A stretch of 64,000 bases of DNA from HGM13233 sp964478515 (GTDB taxonomy: Bacteria > Bacillota > Clostridia > Oscillospirales > Ruminococcaceae): contig CAYZIL010000005.1 in NCBI GenBank assembly GCA_964478515.1, positions 12,267 through 76,266 of the forward strand. Direction: 5' to 3'. The position numbers and the translations under genes are program-made. The notes beneath the pieces are model-generated. The model was not told the origin of the DNA and made no database searches. It worked only from the letters and a program-made list of their open reading frames with translations. Shown piece after piece: positions 17,064 to 25,802 of the stretch. Position 1 is the stretch's first letter, and each line of letters opens with the position of its first letter.

Positions 17064-17070
17064 TTATAAT
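17042..17070 (+). promoter_or_regulatory. Promoter of the S10-spc-alpha operon
   Basis: TTGCAA (17042-17047), a 17-base spacer and a perfect TATAAT (17065-17070). The transcript would start near 17077, giving a leader of about 280 bases before rpsJ. Confidence 0.8.
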
Positions 17071-17076
17071 CTATAA

Positions 17077-17356
17077 GACTGCGGAGATATGCTGTGACGC
17101 GAGAGGTTGCCGCACTTGATGCGGGTAATTTTCGCCGAGTATGTCTGGTCAAAGAACCGGGCGAACTTAATATTTTGCCGCGGGCGCGATCGTTTACGAT
17201 CCTCCGTCCACACAACGGCCCAGCGCCGCCATTTTAGGCGGCAGACCGGCACAAACTTTCCGGGGGAAGGTTTGCCGGCAATTAAAATGGGACGTTAAGA
17301 AACGCGCGGCAACGTGTTAGAAATCGCCGCCCAAAATAAATTCAGGAGGCGACAAA
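17077..17356 (+). promoter_or_regulatory. Long structured leader of the ribosomal operon
   Basis: The 280-base untranslated leader contains GACGCGAGAGGTTGCCG near 17096 and several stem-loops: GCCGCC/GGCGGC near 17226-17243 and a longer CCGGCACAAAC/GGTTTGCCGG stem near 17246-17279. A ribosomal S10 leader motif has been described in Clostridia and other Firmicutes and probably mediates autoregulation; assignment to it is by position and general form, not by alignment. The leader ends at an AGGAGG site. Confidence 0.5.
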
Positions 17357-17668
17357 ATGGCAGTCAAGGAAAAGATCAGGATTCGCATCAAAAGTTACGA
17401 CCACAATCTGGCGGACAGCGCGGCTGAAAAGATAGTCGAGACCGCAAAGCGCACCGGCGCGCGTGTCTCGGGCCCCATCCCCCTGCCGACAGACAAGGAC
17501 ATCGTAACTATTCTGCGCGCGACCCACAAGTACAAAGACAGCCGCGAGCAGTTTGAGATGCGCACCCACAAGAGACTTATCGACATCCTCAAACCGTCCA
17601 ACAAGACGGTCGAGGCGCTGACAAGTCTTCAGCTCCCCGCCGGCGTCGAGATCGAGATCAAGCTCTGA
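17357..17668 (+). CDS. rpsJ: 30S ribosomal protein S10
   Basis: The 103-residue protein has the family's RIRIKSYDHNLAD start, GPIPLPT loop and HKRLIDIL segment. S10 sits in the head of the small subunit and also works as the transcription factor NusE. It opens the superoperon, after an AGGAGG site seven bases before the ATG. Confidence 0.98.
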   Translation: MAVKEKIRIRIKSYDHNLADSAAEKIVETAKRTGARVSGPIPLPTDKDIVTILRATHKYKDSREQFEMRTHKRLIDILKPSNKTVEALTSLQLPAGVEIEIKL

Positions 17669-17740
17669 TTCAAGCGCGATACGCGGCGAGGTCAAGTTGA
17701 GAGCAGTTCTCTCAACCAATAACCTTCAATGGAGGACAAA

Positions 17741-18376
17741 ATGCAAAAAGGTATTATTGCGAAGAAGATCGGCATGACGCAGCTGTTTGACGAAAACAGC
17801 AATGTGATTCCCGTTACAATAGTTGAGGCGGGGCCCTGCGTCGTGGTACAGAAGAAGACCGTCGACACCGACGGCTACAACGCACTTCAGCTCGGTTTCG
17901 GCGACGCCACGGCAAAGTCGCTGAACAAACCCCAGAAGGGACATTTCGACAAGGCCGATGTGGCGCCGAAAAAAGTCCTTAAGGAGTTCCGCCTGGCTCA
18001 GTGCGAGGAGTTCAAAGTCGGCGACATCATTAAGGCCGACGCATTTGAGATCGGCGACGCTGTCGACGTCAGCGGCATCAGCAAGGGCAAAGGCTACGCC
18101 GGCACGATCAAACGCTACGGTTTCCACAGACTGAAGATGTCTCACGGCACCGGCCCGGTTGCCCGTCACGCCGGTTCAAACGGCTCGAGCACCGACCCGT
18201 CCCGCGTCAGAAAGGGCAAGAAGCTGCCCGGACATATGGGCGCCGAAAAAATCACTGTGCAGAACCTGAGCGTCGTTAAAATAGACGTCGAAAATAATCT
18301 CATTGCGCTCAAGGGCGCTATACCCGGACCCAAGGGCGGTATAGTCTGCATTACCGACAGCGTCAAGAAGGCGTAA
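17741..18376 (+). CDS. rplC: 50S ribosomal protein L3
   Basis: L3 nucleates assembly of the large subunit. The ATG at 17729 lies on the ribosome site itself (ATGGAGG), so I use the ATG at 17741, seven bases after GGAGG; the protein then starts MQKGIIAKKIGMTQLF and is 211 residues. The universal SHGTGPVARHAGS and GKKLPGHMG motifs lie in the second half. Confidence 0.97.
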   Translation: MQKGIIAKKIGMTQLFDENSNVIPVTIVEAGPCVVVQKKTVDTDGYNALQLGFGDATAKSLNKPQKGHFDKADVAPKKVLKEFRLAQCEEFKVGDIIKADAFEIGDAVDVSGISKGKGYAGTIKRYGFHRLKMSHGTGPVARHAGSNGSSTDPSRVRKGKKLPGHMGAEKITVQNLSVVKIDVENNLIALKGAIPGPKGGIVCITDSVKKA

Positions 18377-18389
18377 GGAGGAACAGATA

Positions 18390-19016
18390 ATGGCTAAACT
18401 TAAAGTTTACGATATGTCGGGCAAAGCCGTATCGGACATCCAGGTCTCGGACGATGTCTTCGGTGTAGAGCCCAACAAGGTCGCGATGCACAGCGCGGTC
18501 GTCGCCTACCTCGCCAACCAGCGGCAGGGCACGCAGTGCGTAAAGACCCGCGCTGAAGTCAGCGGCGGCGGTCGCAAGCCCTGGCGCCAAAAGGGTACCG
18601 GTCGCGCCCGTCAGGGTTCCACCCGCAGCCCGCAGTGGATACACGGCGGCGTGGCGCTCGGACCCAAACCGCGCAGCTACCGCATTACCCTGAACAAAAA
18701 GCTGCGCCGGCTGGCACTGCTCAGCGCTTTGTCCAGCAAGGTCGGCAGCGGCGACATGATAGTAGTCGACAACATCGCGGTTGAAGATTACAAGACCCGC
18801 ACGGTAGTCGACATGCTCGGCGCGCTTAAGGCCGAGGGCAAAACGATGATCGTAATGCCCGAAAAGGACGACAAGTTCGTCAAGAGCGCCGCCAACATCC
18901 CCGGCGTCAAAACAGCGCTTTTCAACACTATTAATGTGTATGACATCCTCAACTGCAAAAAGTTCGTCATCACTAAGGACGCCGTCAAACTCATCGAGGA
19001 GGTCTACTCCAAATGA
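18390..19016 (+). CDS. rplD: 50S ribosomal protein L4
   Basis: The 208-residue protein has the long tunnel-lining loop KPWRQKGTGRARQG near residue 63, followed by STRSPQWIHGGVALGPKPRSY. L4 lines the exit tunnel and in many bacteria represses its own operon. Its end overlaps rplW by ATGA. Confidence 0.98.
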   Translation: MAKLKVYDMSGKAVSDIQVSDDVFGVEPNKVAMHSAVVAYLANQRQGTQCVKTRAEVSGGGRKPWRQKGTGRARQGSTRSPQWIHGGVALGPKPRSYRITLNKKLRRLALLSALSSKVGSGDMIVVDNIAVEDYKTRTVVDMLGALKAEGKTMIVMPEKDDKFVKSAANIPGVKTALFNTINVYDILNCKKFVITKDAVKLIEEVYSK

Positions 19017-19306
19017 AAGCACCGCAGGAAATAATCCTCGCGCCGGTCATCACTGAAAAAAGCATGACCGCCACCGCCGACAAGAAGTACACCTTCAAAG
19101 TGGCGAAGGACGCCGGCAAGATAGAGATAGCCAAGGCGTGCGAGCAGCTGTTTGAGGTCAAGGTCAAAAAGGTTAACACCCTTTCAATGCGCGGCCGTTT
19201 GCGCCGCCAGGGCCGCAGCGCCGGCTACACTCCCGAGTGGAAGAAGGCCATAATTACGCTGACCCCCGACTCCAAGAACATTCCGTTCTTCGAGAGCATG
19301 TCCTGA
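19013..19306 (+). CDS. rplW: 50S ribosomal protein L23
   Basis: The 97-residue protein has the APVITEKS motif at its N-terminus and the FKVAKDA and VNTL segments of L23, which sits at the tunnel exit and docks trigger factor and SRP. It is coupled to rplD. Confidence 0.97.
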   Translation: MKAPQEIILAPVITEKSMTATADKKYTFKVAKDAGKIEIAKACEQLFEVKVKKVNTLSMRGRLRRQGRSAGYTPEWKKAIITLTPDSKNIPFFESMS

Positions 19307-19368
19307 CCCGCAGCGGCAGGTATACGGCGCTTGAGCGCCGTGCAAAGCAATAAAGAGAGGAAACAGAA

Positions 19369-20199
19369 ATGGCTATTAAGAAGTATAAGCCGACTACTCC
19401 CGCTCGCCGCGGAATGACAGTCGTTGACTACTCACAGCTGTCTAAGGTCAAGCCCGAGAAAAGTCTGCTGGAACCCATCAAAAAGTACAGCGGCCGCAAC
19501 AACACCGGCCGCATCACAGTTCGCCACCAGGGCGGCGGCAACCGCCGCAAGTACCGTGTAATTGATTTTAAGCGCGACAAGATCGACATGCCGGCTAAGG
19601 TACTCACCATTGAGTACGACCCCAACCGCACCGCGCACATAGCGCTGCTGCAGTATGAGGACGGCGAAAAGCGCTACATCATCGCGCCGGTCGGACTGAA
19701 AGTCGGCGACACGGTAATGAGCAGCACCAGCGCCGACATCAAGCCGGGCAACGCGCTGCCGTTCACCAACATTCCCGTCGGTACTTTTATCCACAACGTG
19801 GAAATGTACCCGGGTAAGGGCGCCCAGCTGGTGCGCTCGGCCGGAAACATGGCTCAGCTGATGGCAAAAGAGGGCAAGTTCGCCCTTGTTCGTCTGCCCA
19901 GCGGCGAGCTTCGCAATGTGCCGGTTACCTGCATGGCCACTATCGGCCAGGTCAGCAACATTGACAACTCCAACGTTTCGTTGGGTAAAGCGGGACGTAC
20001 CCGCCACATGGGCGTTCGCCCGACAGTCCGCGGTTCGGTTATGAACCCCTGCGACCACCCGCACGGCGGCGGCGAAGGCAAAGCGCCTGTCGGCCGTCCC
20101 GGCCCGGTCACCCCGTGGGGCAAGCCGACACTCGGTTATAAGACAAGAGCAAAACACAGCCGTTCCGACAAGATGATAGTCAGACGGCGAAACGGTTAA
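19369..20199 (+). CDS. rplB: 50S ribosomal protein L2
   Basis: The 276-residue protein begins AIKKYKPTTPARRGMT and carries the RNA-binding GGNRRKYRVIDFKR block and the C-terminal MNPCDHPHGGGEG motif with the conserved His used near the peptidyl transferase centre. Length and start are standard. Confidence 0.98.
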   Translation: MAIKKYKPTTPARRGMTVVDYSQLSKVKPEKSLLEPIKKYSGRNNTGRITVRHQGGGNRRKYRVIDFKRDKIDMPAKVLTIEYDPNRTAHIALLQYEDGEKRYIIAPVGLKVGDTVMSSTSADIKPGNALPFTNIPVGTFIHNVEMYPGKGAQLVRSAGNMAQLMAKEGKFALVRLPSGELRNVPVTCMATIGQVSNIDNSNVSLGKAGRTRHMGVRPTVRGSVMNPCDHPHGGGEGKAPVGRPGPVTPWGKPTLGYKTRAKHSRSDKMIVRRRNG

Positions 20200-20211
20200 G
20201 GAGGACAATAA

Positions 20212-20490
20212 ATGGGACGCAGTGTCAAAAAAGGACCTTATGTCCAGACCGCGCTGCTTGAGCGCGTTCGCCTGATGAACAAGAACGGCGAAAAAAGGGT
20301 CCTCAAAACCTGGAGCCGTGCCTCCACGATATTCCCCGATTTTGTCGGACATACCTTTGCCGTACACGACGGACGCAAGCATGTTCCCGTGTATGTGACC
20401 GAAGACATGGTCGGCCACAAGCTCGGTGAATTCGCGCCCACGCGCCTGTTCCGCGGCCATTCCGGATCTAAGACCGCGGCGAGCAAATAG
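20212..20490 (+). CDS. rpsS: 30S ribosomal protein S19
   Basis: The 92-residue protein has RSVKKGPYV at the start and the WSR(A)STI-FPDFVGHTFAVHDGRKHVPVYV region split across its middle, all typical of S19 in the small-subunit head. Confidence 0.98.
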   Translation: MGRSVKKGPYVQTALLERVRLMNKNGEKRVLKTWSRASTIFPDFVGHTFAVHDGRKHVPVYVTEDMVGHKLGEFAPTRLFRGHSGSKTAASK

Positions 20491-20504
20491 GAGGGAATGA
20501 ATTA

Positions 20505-20840
20505 ATGGAAGCAAGAGCTTATTTGCGGCATTGCCGCATATCGCCGCGCAAGATGCAAATTGTTTTGGATCTTATCCGCAATCAGCCGCTGGACAAAGCG
20601 GTGGCGATACTGAAGTACACCCCGAAAGCTGCCTGCGAGCCGCTGCTCAAGCTGGTAAATTCGGCGGCAGCCAACGCGGAGAACAACTTCAGCATGGACA
20701 AAAATTCCCTGTATGTCGCTGAATGCTTTGCCTGCCCCGGTCCGACGCTCAAACGCGGCCGGGCCAGAGCCCGCGGAAGTTCCGCCCGTATTCTCAAGAG
20801 GACCTCGCATGTTACCGTCGTCCTCAAAGAAAAGGAATAA
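20505..20840 (+). CDS. rplV: 50S ribosomal protein L22
   Basis: The 111-residue protein carries YLRHCRISPRKMQIVLDLIR and the RGRARARGSSARILKRTSHVTVVL tail split over residues 80-107. Its beta-hairpin reaches into the exit tunnel and can carry macrolide resistance changes; none can be judged here. Confidence 0.97.
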   Translation: MEARAYLRHCRISPRKMQIVLDLIRNQPLDKAVAILKYTPKAACEPLLKLVNSAAANAENNFSMDKNSLYVAECFACPGPTLKRGRARARGSSARILKRTSHVTVVLKEKE

Positions 20841-20850
20841 GGAGGATAAG

Positions 20851-21516
20851 ATGGGACAGAAAGTTAATCCGCACGGACTTCGCGTCGGCGTCATCAAAGA
20901 CTGGGACTCCCGCTGGTACGTAAAAAAGAGCGAGATCGGCGATTGCATAGTCGAAGACCACAAGCTGCGCGAATACATCAAAAAAGAGCTGTACAGCGCC
21001 GGTATCTCCCGCATTGAGATAGAGCGCGACACAGCGAAGATTAAAGTAATAATCCACTGCGCCAAGCCCGGCGTCGTGATCGGCCGCTCTGGCGCCGAGA
21101 TCGTCAAGCTGGAGGAGACGCTCGGCAAGCTTATCGACAAGACCGTTAAGGTCAACATTGAGCCGATAAAAAATGCCGACACGGACGCCCAGCTCGTGGC
21201 CGAGAATATCGCCTCTCAGCTTGAGCGCCGTATAGCTTTCCGCCGCGCCATGAAACAGTGCATCCAGCGCGCCATGCGCCTGGGCGTCAAGGGCATTAAG
21301 ACGGAAGTTTCCGGTCGTCTGGGCGGCGCCGATATTGCCCGCCGTGAGCATTACCACGAGGGAACTATCCCCCTGCAGACGCTGCGTGCCGACATCGACT
21401 ACGGTTACGCGATTGCCCACACTACGTACGGCTGCGTCGGCGTGAAGGTGTGGATCTACCGCGGCGAGGTGCTAAGCGGCACCAAGAAAACCGTCAAAGA
21501 AGGAGGGGCAAAGTAA
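20851..21516 (+). CDS. rpsC: 30S ribosomal protein S3
   Basis: The frame is open upstream through rplV, but the ATG at 20851 follows AAGGAGGATAAG directly and gives the universal GQKVNPHGLRVG start, so the product is 221 residues. The KH domain motif VVIGRSGAEI is near residue 66 and the HTTYGCVGVKVWIY end is intact. Confidence 0.97.
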   Translation: MGQKVNPHGLRVGVIKDWDSRWYVKKSEIGDCIVEDHKLREYIKKELYSAGISRIEIERDTAKIKVIIHCAKPGVVIGRSGAEIVKLEETLGKLIDKTVKVNIEPIKNADTDAQLVAENIASQLERRIAFRRAMKQCIQRAMRLGVKGIKTEVSGRLGGADIARREHYHEGTIPLQTLRADIDYGYAIAHTTYGCVGVKVWIYRGEVLSGTKKTVKEGGAK

Positions 21517-21517
21517 G

Positions 21518-21940
21518 ATGTTACTTCCTAAGCGCGTTAAATACCGCCGTGTCCACCGCGGCCGCATGAAGGGCAAGGCTCTGCGCGGCAACAAGGTCAA
21601 CTACGGCGATTACGGTATCGCGGCGCTTGAGCCGGGCTGGATTAAATCCAACCAGATTGAAGCCGCCCGTGTCGCCATGACACGTTACATTAAGCGCGGC
21701 GGACAGGTCTGGATTAAGATCTTCCCCGACAAGCCCGTTACCGAAAAACCGGCCGAAACCCGCATGGGTTCCGGTAAAGGCAGCCCTGAATACTGGGTGG
21801 CGGTCGTTAAACCGGGCCGCGTGATGTTCGAGATCTCCGGCGTTACCGAAAGCGACGCCAGGGAGGCTTTGCGTCTCGCCGCCAACAAGCTGCCGATTAA
21901 GTGCAAGTTTGTCAAAAAGGAAGAGGCAGGTGACAAATAA
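21518..21940 (+). CDS. rplP: 50S ribosomal protein L16
   Basis: The 140-residue protein starts LLPKRVKYRRVHRG and contains GYDGIAALEPGWI-type sequence and RMGSGKGSPEYWVAVVKPG, both characteristic of L16 at the A-site finger and tRNA elbow. It starts one base after the rpsC stop and overlaps rpmC by TAATG. Confidence 0.97.
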   Translation: MLLPKRVKYRRVHRGRMKGKALRGNKVNYGDYGIAALEPGWIKSNQIEAARVAMTRYIKRGGQVWIKIFPDKPVTEKPAETRMGSGKGSPEYWVAVVKPGRVMFEISGVTESDAREALRLAANKLPIKCKFVKKEEAGDK

Positions 21941-22146
21941 TGAACGCAACTGAAATCCGCAACATGTCGGCCAAGGAATTGGACGATAAGCTGACCGAGC
22001 TCAAGGGCGAACTTTTCAACCTGCGTTTTCAGCTTGCCGTCAACCAGCTCGACAATCCCAACCGGATCAAGGCAGTAAAAAAAGACATTGCCCGCGTCAA
22101 GACTGTGATTCGTGAAAACGAACTCAAAGACGCCGCTGCCGAATAG
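21940..22146 (+). CDS. rpmC: 50S ribosomal protein L29
   Basis: This 68-residue two-helix protein begins with MNATEIRNMSAKELDDKL and has the LKGELFNLRFQ and ARVKTV blocks of L29. It shares one base with the rplP stop. Confidence 0.96.
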   Translation: MNATEIRNMSAKELDDKLTELKGELFNLRFQLAVNQLDNPNRIKAVKKDIARVKTVIRENELKDAAAE

Positions 22147-22161
22147 AAGGGAGAGTAAATA

Positions 22162-22419
22162 ATGACTGAACGCAACTTAAGAAAGACCCGAATCGGCAGA
22201 GTAGTCAGCGACAAGATGGACAAGACCGTCGTCGTCGCAATAGCGGACAGCGTCAAGCATCCGCTGTACAAAAAAATCATTCGCCGCACCGTAAAGTTCA
22301 AAGTGCACGACGAGAAAAACGAGTGCCATACCGGTGACCGCGTTATGATAATGGAGACCCGTCCGCTGTCCAAGGACAAGCGGTGGCGCCTTGTAGAAAT
22401 AATTGAGAAAGCCAAGTAA
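22162..22419 (+). CDS. rpsQ: 30S ribosomal protein S17
   Basis: The 85-residue OB-fold protein has GRVVSDKMDKTVVVAI and the ETRPLSKDKRWRLVEI end that mark S17, an early-binding protein of the small subunit. Confidence 0.97.
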   Translation: MTERNLRKTRIGRVVSDKMDKTVVVAIADSVKHPLYKKIIRRTVKFKVHDEKNECHTGDRVMIMETRPLSKDKRWRLVEIIEKAK

Positions 22420-22449
22420 CAGCTAATCTGAAAGGAGTGTGCTTCTGTT

Positions 22450-22818
22450 ATGGTACAGATGCAAACCTACCTCAAGGTAGCGGACAACACGGGCGCCAAA
22501 GAGATAATGTGCATCCGCGTGTTGGGCGGCTCCCGTAGGAGGTACGCTAACATAGGCGACGTTATAGTTGCCTCTGTCAAAAAGGCCGCGCCGGGCGGCT
22601 CGGTCAAAAAGGGCGACGTCGTCAAGGCGGTCGTGGTCCGTTCTAAAAAGGGTATGCGCCGCGACGACGGCAGCTACATTCGTTTTGACGACAATGCAGC
22701 GGTCATCATCAAGGAAGACAAAAACCCCACAGGGACCCGCATCTTTGGACCGGTCGCGAGAGAACTGCGCGAAAAAGAGTACCTGAAAATACTCTCTCTC
22801 GCACCCGAAGTGCTGTAA
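22450..22818 (+). CDS. rplN: 50S ribosomal protein L14
   Basis: The 122-residue protein starts VQMQTYLKVADNTGAKE and contains GDVIVASVK and DDNAAVI, all typical of L14. It opens the spc half of the operon 30 bases after rpsQ; the ribosome site AAAGGAG is 12 bases from the ATG, further than usual. Confidence 0.97.
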   Translation: MVQMQTYLKVADNTGAKEIMCIRVLGGSRRRYANIGDVIVASVKKAAPGGSVKKGDVVKAVVVRSKKGMRRDDGSYIRFDDNAAVIIKEDKNPTGTRIFGPVARELREKEYLKILSLAPEVL

Positions 22819-22835
22819 GGAGGATGCGAAAATTG

Positions 22836-23150
22836 ATGAACAAGATCCACGTCAGAACCGGCGACACCGTTAAAATAATCGTCGGGCGCGACCGCGGTGA
22901 AGAGGGCAAAATACTCGCCGTGTCGCCCGACGAAAAAAAGGTCATCGTCGAGGGCCGCAATATGGTCACCAAGCACGTCAAACCCCGCCGTCAGGGCGAG
23001 GCAGGCGGACTTGTAAAGGCCGAAGCGCCGATGTATTCCAGCAAAGTCATGGTAGTTTGCCCTAAGTGCAAAAAGGCCACCCGCGTTGGCAATACAGTAG
23101 AAAACGACAAAAAATACCGCGTTTGCAAAAAATGCGGTAACAAATTTTGA
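22836..23150 (+). CDS. rplX: 50S ribosomal protein L24
   Basis: An ATG at 22824 overlaps the AAGGAGG site, so the ATG at 22836 is the better start and gives 104 residues (NKIHVRTGDTVKIIVGRDRGEEG at the KOW motif, split here). The C-terminal part has CPKC and CKKCG pairs, a zinc ribbon seen in many clostridial L24 proteins. Confidence 0.95.
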   Translation: MNKIHVRTGDTVKIIVGRDRGEEGKILAVSPDEKKVIVEGRNMVTKHVKPRRQGEAGGLVKAEAPMYSSKVMVVCPKCKKATRVGNTVENDKKYRVCKKCGNKF

Positions 23151-23171
23151 GCGGGAGGAGTAGAGTAGAGA

Positions 23172-23722
<551 letters not shown>

Positions 23723-23723
<1 letters not shown>

Positions 23724-23908
23724 TGGCTAAACTTTCCAAGATTAACAAACAGAAGGCCGACCCCAAGTTTTCGACCCGCGCGTACAACCGCTGCAAGATT
23801 TGCGGCCGCCCGCACGCGTATTTGCGCAAATACGGCGTTTGCCGAATTTGCTTCCGCGAACTCGCCTACAAAGGGTATATCCCCGGCGTAAGAAAAGCCA
23901 GCTGGTAA
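23723..23908 (+). CDS. rpsZ: 30S ribosomal protein S14, zinc type
   Basis: This 61-residue S14 has CKICG and CRICF pairs spaced as in the zinc-binding C+ form of Gram-positive bacteria. Overlap with rplE by TAATG couples translation. No zinc-free C- paralogue is in the window. Confidence 0.97.
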
Positions 23909-23921
23909 GGAGGTTGACAGA

Positions 23922-24320
23922 ATGCATATTACAGATCCGATAGCAGACTTGCTAACTCGCGTGCGCAACGCCGCAGTCGCCAAACACGACACTGTCGACA
24001 TCCCCGCTTCCAACATGAAAAAGTCCATCGCCAAAATTCTGGTGGACGAGGGATATGTCAAGAGTATGCAGGTCATTGAGGATGACAAACAGGGCGTCAT
24101 CCGTCTTTCATTAAAATACGGACAGGACAAGTTACCCGCCATTAAGGGACTTCGCCGAGTCAGCAAGCCCGGTCTGCGCATCTACACGAGTTGCGAGAAG
24201 ATGCCCAAGGTGCTCAGAGGTCTGGGCATCGCCATCGTCTCCACTCCGAAGGGCGTTATGACCGACAAGCAGGCCCGCAAAGAGAACGTTGGCGGCGAAG
24301 TGCTTGCTTTTGTTTGGTAA
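23922..24320 (+). CDS. rpsH: 30S ribosomal protein S8
   Basis: The 132-residue protein starts MHITDPIADLLTRVRNA and ends with the ARKENVGGEVLAFVW block, both diagnostic for S8, a primary 16S binder that represses the spc operon in enterics. Confidence 0.97.
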   Translation: MHITDPIADLLTRVRNAAVAKHDTVDIPASNMKKSIAKILVDEGYVKSMQVIEDDKQGVIRLSLKYGQDKLPAIKGLRRVSKPGLRIYTSCEKMPKVLRGLGIAIVSTPKGVMTDKQARKENVGGEVLAFVW

Positions 24321-24331
24321 GGTGGTAAATA

Positions 24332-24877
24332 ATGTCGAGAATAGGTAGAAAACCGATTACTATTCCTGCGGGAGTAGAGGTAAAGATCGAGGGCAACACC
24401 GTTCATGTCAAGGGTCCGAAAGGCGAATTGAGCACGACCGTCCACCACAGCATGCAGCTGTCGATGGAAAACGGCGAGGTGAACGTAAAGCGCCCCTCCG
24501 ACGATAAGGAATACCGTTCGCTTCACGGACTGACGCGGACCCTTATCAACAATATGGTAGTTGGCGTGACCGAGGGCTTCAAAAAAGAGCTGGACGTTTT
24601 GGGCGTAGGTTACCGCGCTCAAAAGCAGGGCACCACACTGGTGCTCAACGTCGGCTATTCGCACCCCGTTGAGATTCCCGAGTGCGACGGTATTACTATC
24701 GACGTGCCCACACCCAACAAGATAATTATTAACGGCATCGACAAGCAGCGCGTCGGACAATTTGCCGCCGATGTGCGCAAGATACGCCCGCCCGAACCCT
24801 ACAAGGGCAAGGGAATCCGCTATACCGACGAGTTTGTCATCCATAAGGAAGGCAAAGCCGGTAAGGCAATGGCATAA
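24332..24877 (+). CDS. rplF: 50S ribosomal protein L6
   Basis: The 181-residue protein has SRIGRKPITIPAGVEV at the start, RTLINNMVVGVTEGF in the middle and the IRPPEPYKGKGIRY motif near the C-terminus. Confidence 0.97.
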   Translation: MSRIGRKPITIPAGVEVKIEGNTVHVKGPKGELSTTVHHSMQLSMENGEVNVKRPSDDKEYRSLHGLTRTLINNMVVGVTEGFKKELDVLGVGYRAQKQGTTLVLNVGYSHPVEIPECDGITIDVPTPNKIIINGIDKQRVGQFAADVRKIRPPEPYKGKGIRYTDEFVIHKEGKAGKAMA

Positions 24878-24893
24878 AGGAGAGTGAGATACG

Positions 24894-25253
24894 ATGATAA
24901 CTAAACGCGACAGCAACAAGCAGCGTCTGCTCAGACATCGCCGTGTCCGCGGCAAGATCAGCGGTACTGCCGAGTGTCCGCGCCTGTGTGTATTTCGCTC
25001 TGACAAGCATATATACGCTCAGGTGATCGACGACATTGCCGGCAACACGCTTTGCACTGCGTCGACGCTCGAAAAAGGTTTCAGCGGCGCCACCGGCAAT
25101 GCCGAGGCCGCAAAGAAAATCGGCGAGACTATTGCCGAAAGAGCCAGCAAGCTGGGAATCACTCAGGTCGTTTTCGACCGCGGCGGCTACATTTTCCACG
25201 GTCGCGTCGCGGCGTTGGCCGAGGGTGCCCGCAGCGGCGGCCTGAAGTTTTAA
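24894..25253 (+). CDS. rplR: 50S ribosomal protein L18
   Basis: The 119-residue protein has the basic RLLRHRRVRGKISGT block, RLCVFRSDKHIYAQ and the VVFDRGGYIFHGRVAALAEGAR end of L18, which carries 5S rRNA into the large subunit. Confidence 0.97.
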   Translation: MITKRDSNKQRLLRHRRVRGKISGTAECPRLCVFRSDKHIYAQVIDDIAGNTLCTASTLEKGFSGATGNAEAAKKIGETIAERASKLGITQVVFDRGGYIFHGRVAALAEGARSGGLKF

Positions 25254-25268
25254 GGGAGGAGAAGAAAA

Positions 25269-25790
25269 GTGGAAAACAGAAGAAATAACAGAAGAAACAA
25301 CGATCCTTCGACTCTCGACATGCGTGAAAAGGTCGTCTCCATCAACCGTGTCGCCAAGACCGTCAAGGGCGGCCGTGTAATGAAATTCGCGGCGCTGGTC
25401 GTGGTCGGTGACGGCAAAGGCAATGTCGGCGCCGGCATAGGCAAGGCGGCCGAGGTGCCCGAGTCGATTCGCAAGGGTCTTGAAGACGCGAAAAAGCACA
25501 TGGTGCATGTTTCGACTTTGGGAACCACCATCCCCCACGAGGTCATCGGCGAGTTCGGCGCCGGCAGAGTTCTGCTCAAGCCGGCCGGAACCGGTACCGG
25601 CGTTATTGCCGGCGGCCCGGTGCGTGCCGTTATGGAAGCGGCGGGGATCTCCGACATCCGTGCCAAATCGCTGCGCTCCAACAACCCCATCAACGTCGTG
25701 CATGCGACTATTGAGGGACTTAAGTCGCTGCGCAGTGTCAAGCAGGTAGCCGAGACCCGCGGCAAAGACCCGAAAGAAATCTTAGGTTAA
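25269..25790 (+). CDS. rpsE: 30S ribosomal protein S5
   Basis: S5 (173 residues) starts at a GTG after AGGGAGG. It has VVSINRVAKTVKGGR, GKGNVGAGIGKA and the GTGVIAGGPVRAVMEAAGI block. S5 is involved in decoding accuracy and helicase activity at the mRNA entry. Confidence 0.97.
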   Translation: MENRRNNRRNNDPSTLDMREKVVSINRVAKTVKGGRVMKFAALVVVGDGKGNVGAGIGKAAEVPESIRKGLEDAKKHMVHVSTLGTTIPHEVIGEFGAGRVLLKPAGTGTGVIAGGPVRAVMEAAGISDIRAKSLRSNNPINVVHATIEGLKSLRSVKQVAETRGKDPKEILG

Positions 25791-25802
25791 GGAGCTCGAA
25801 AG

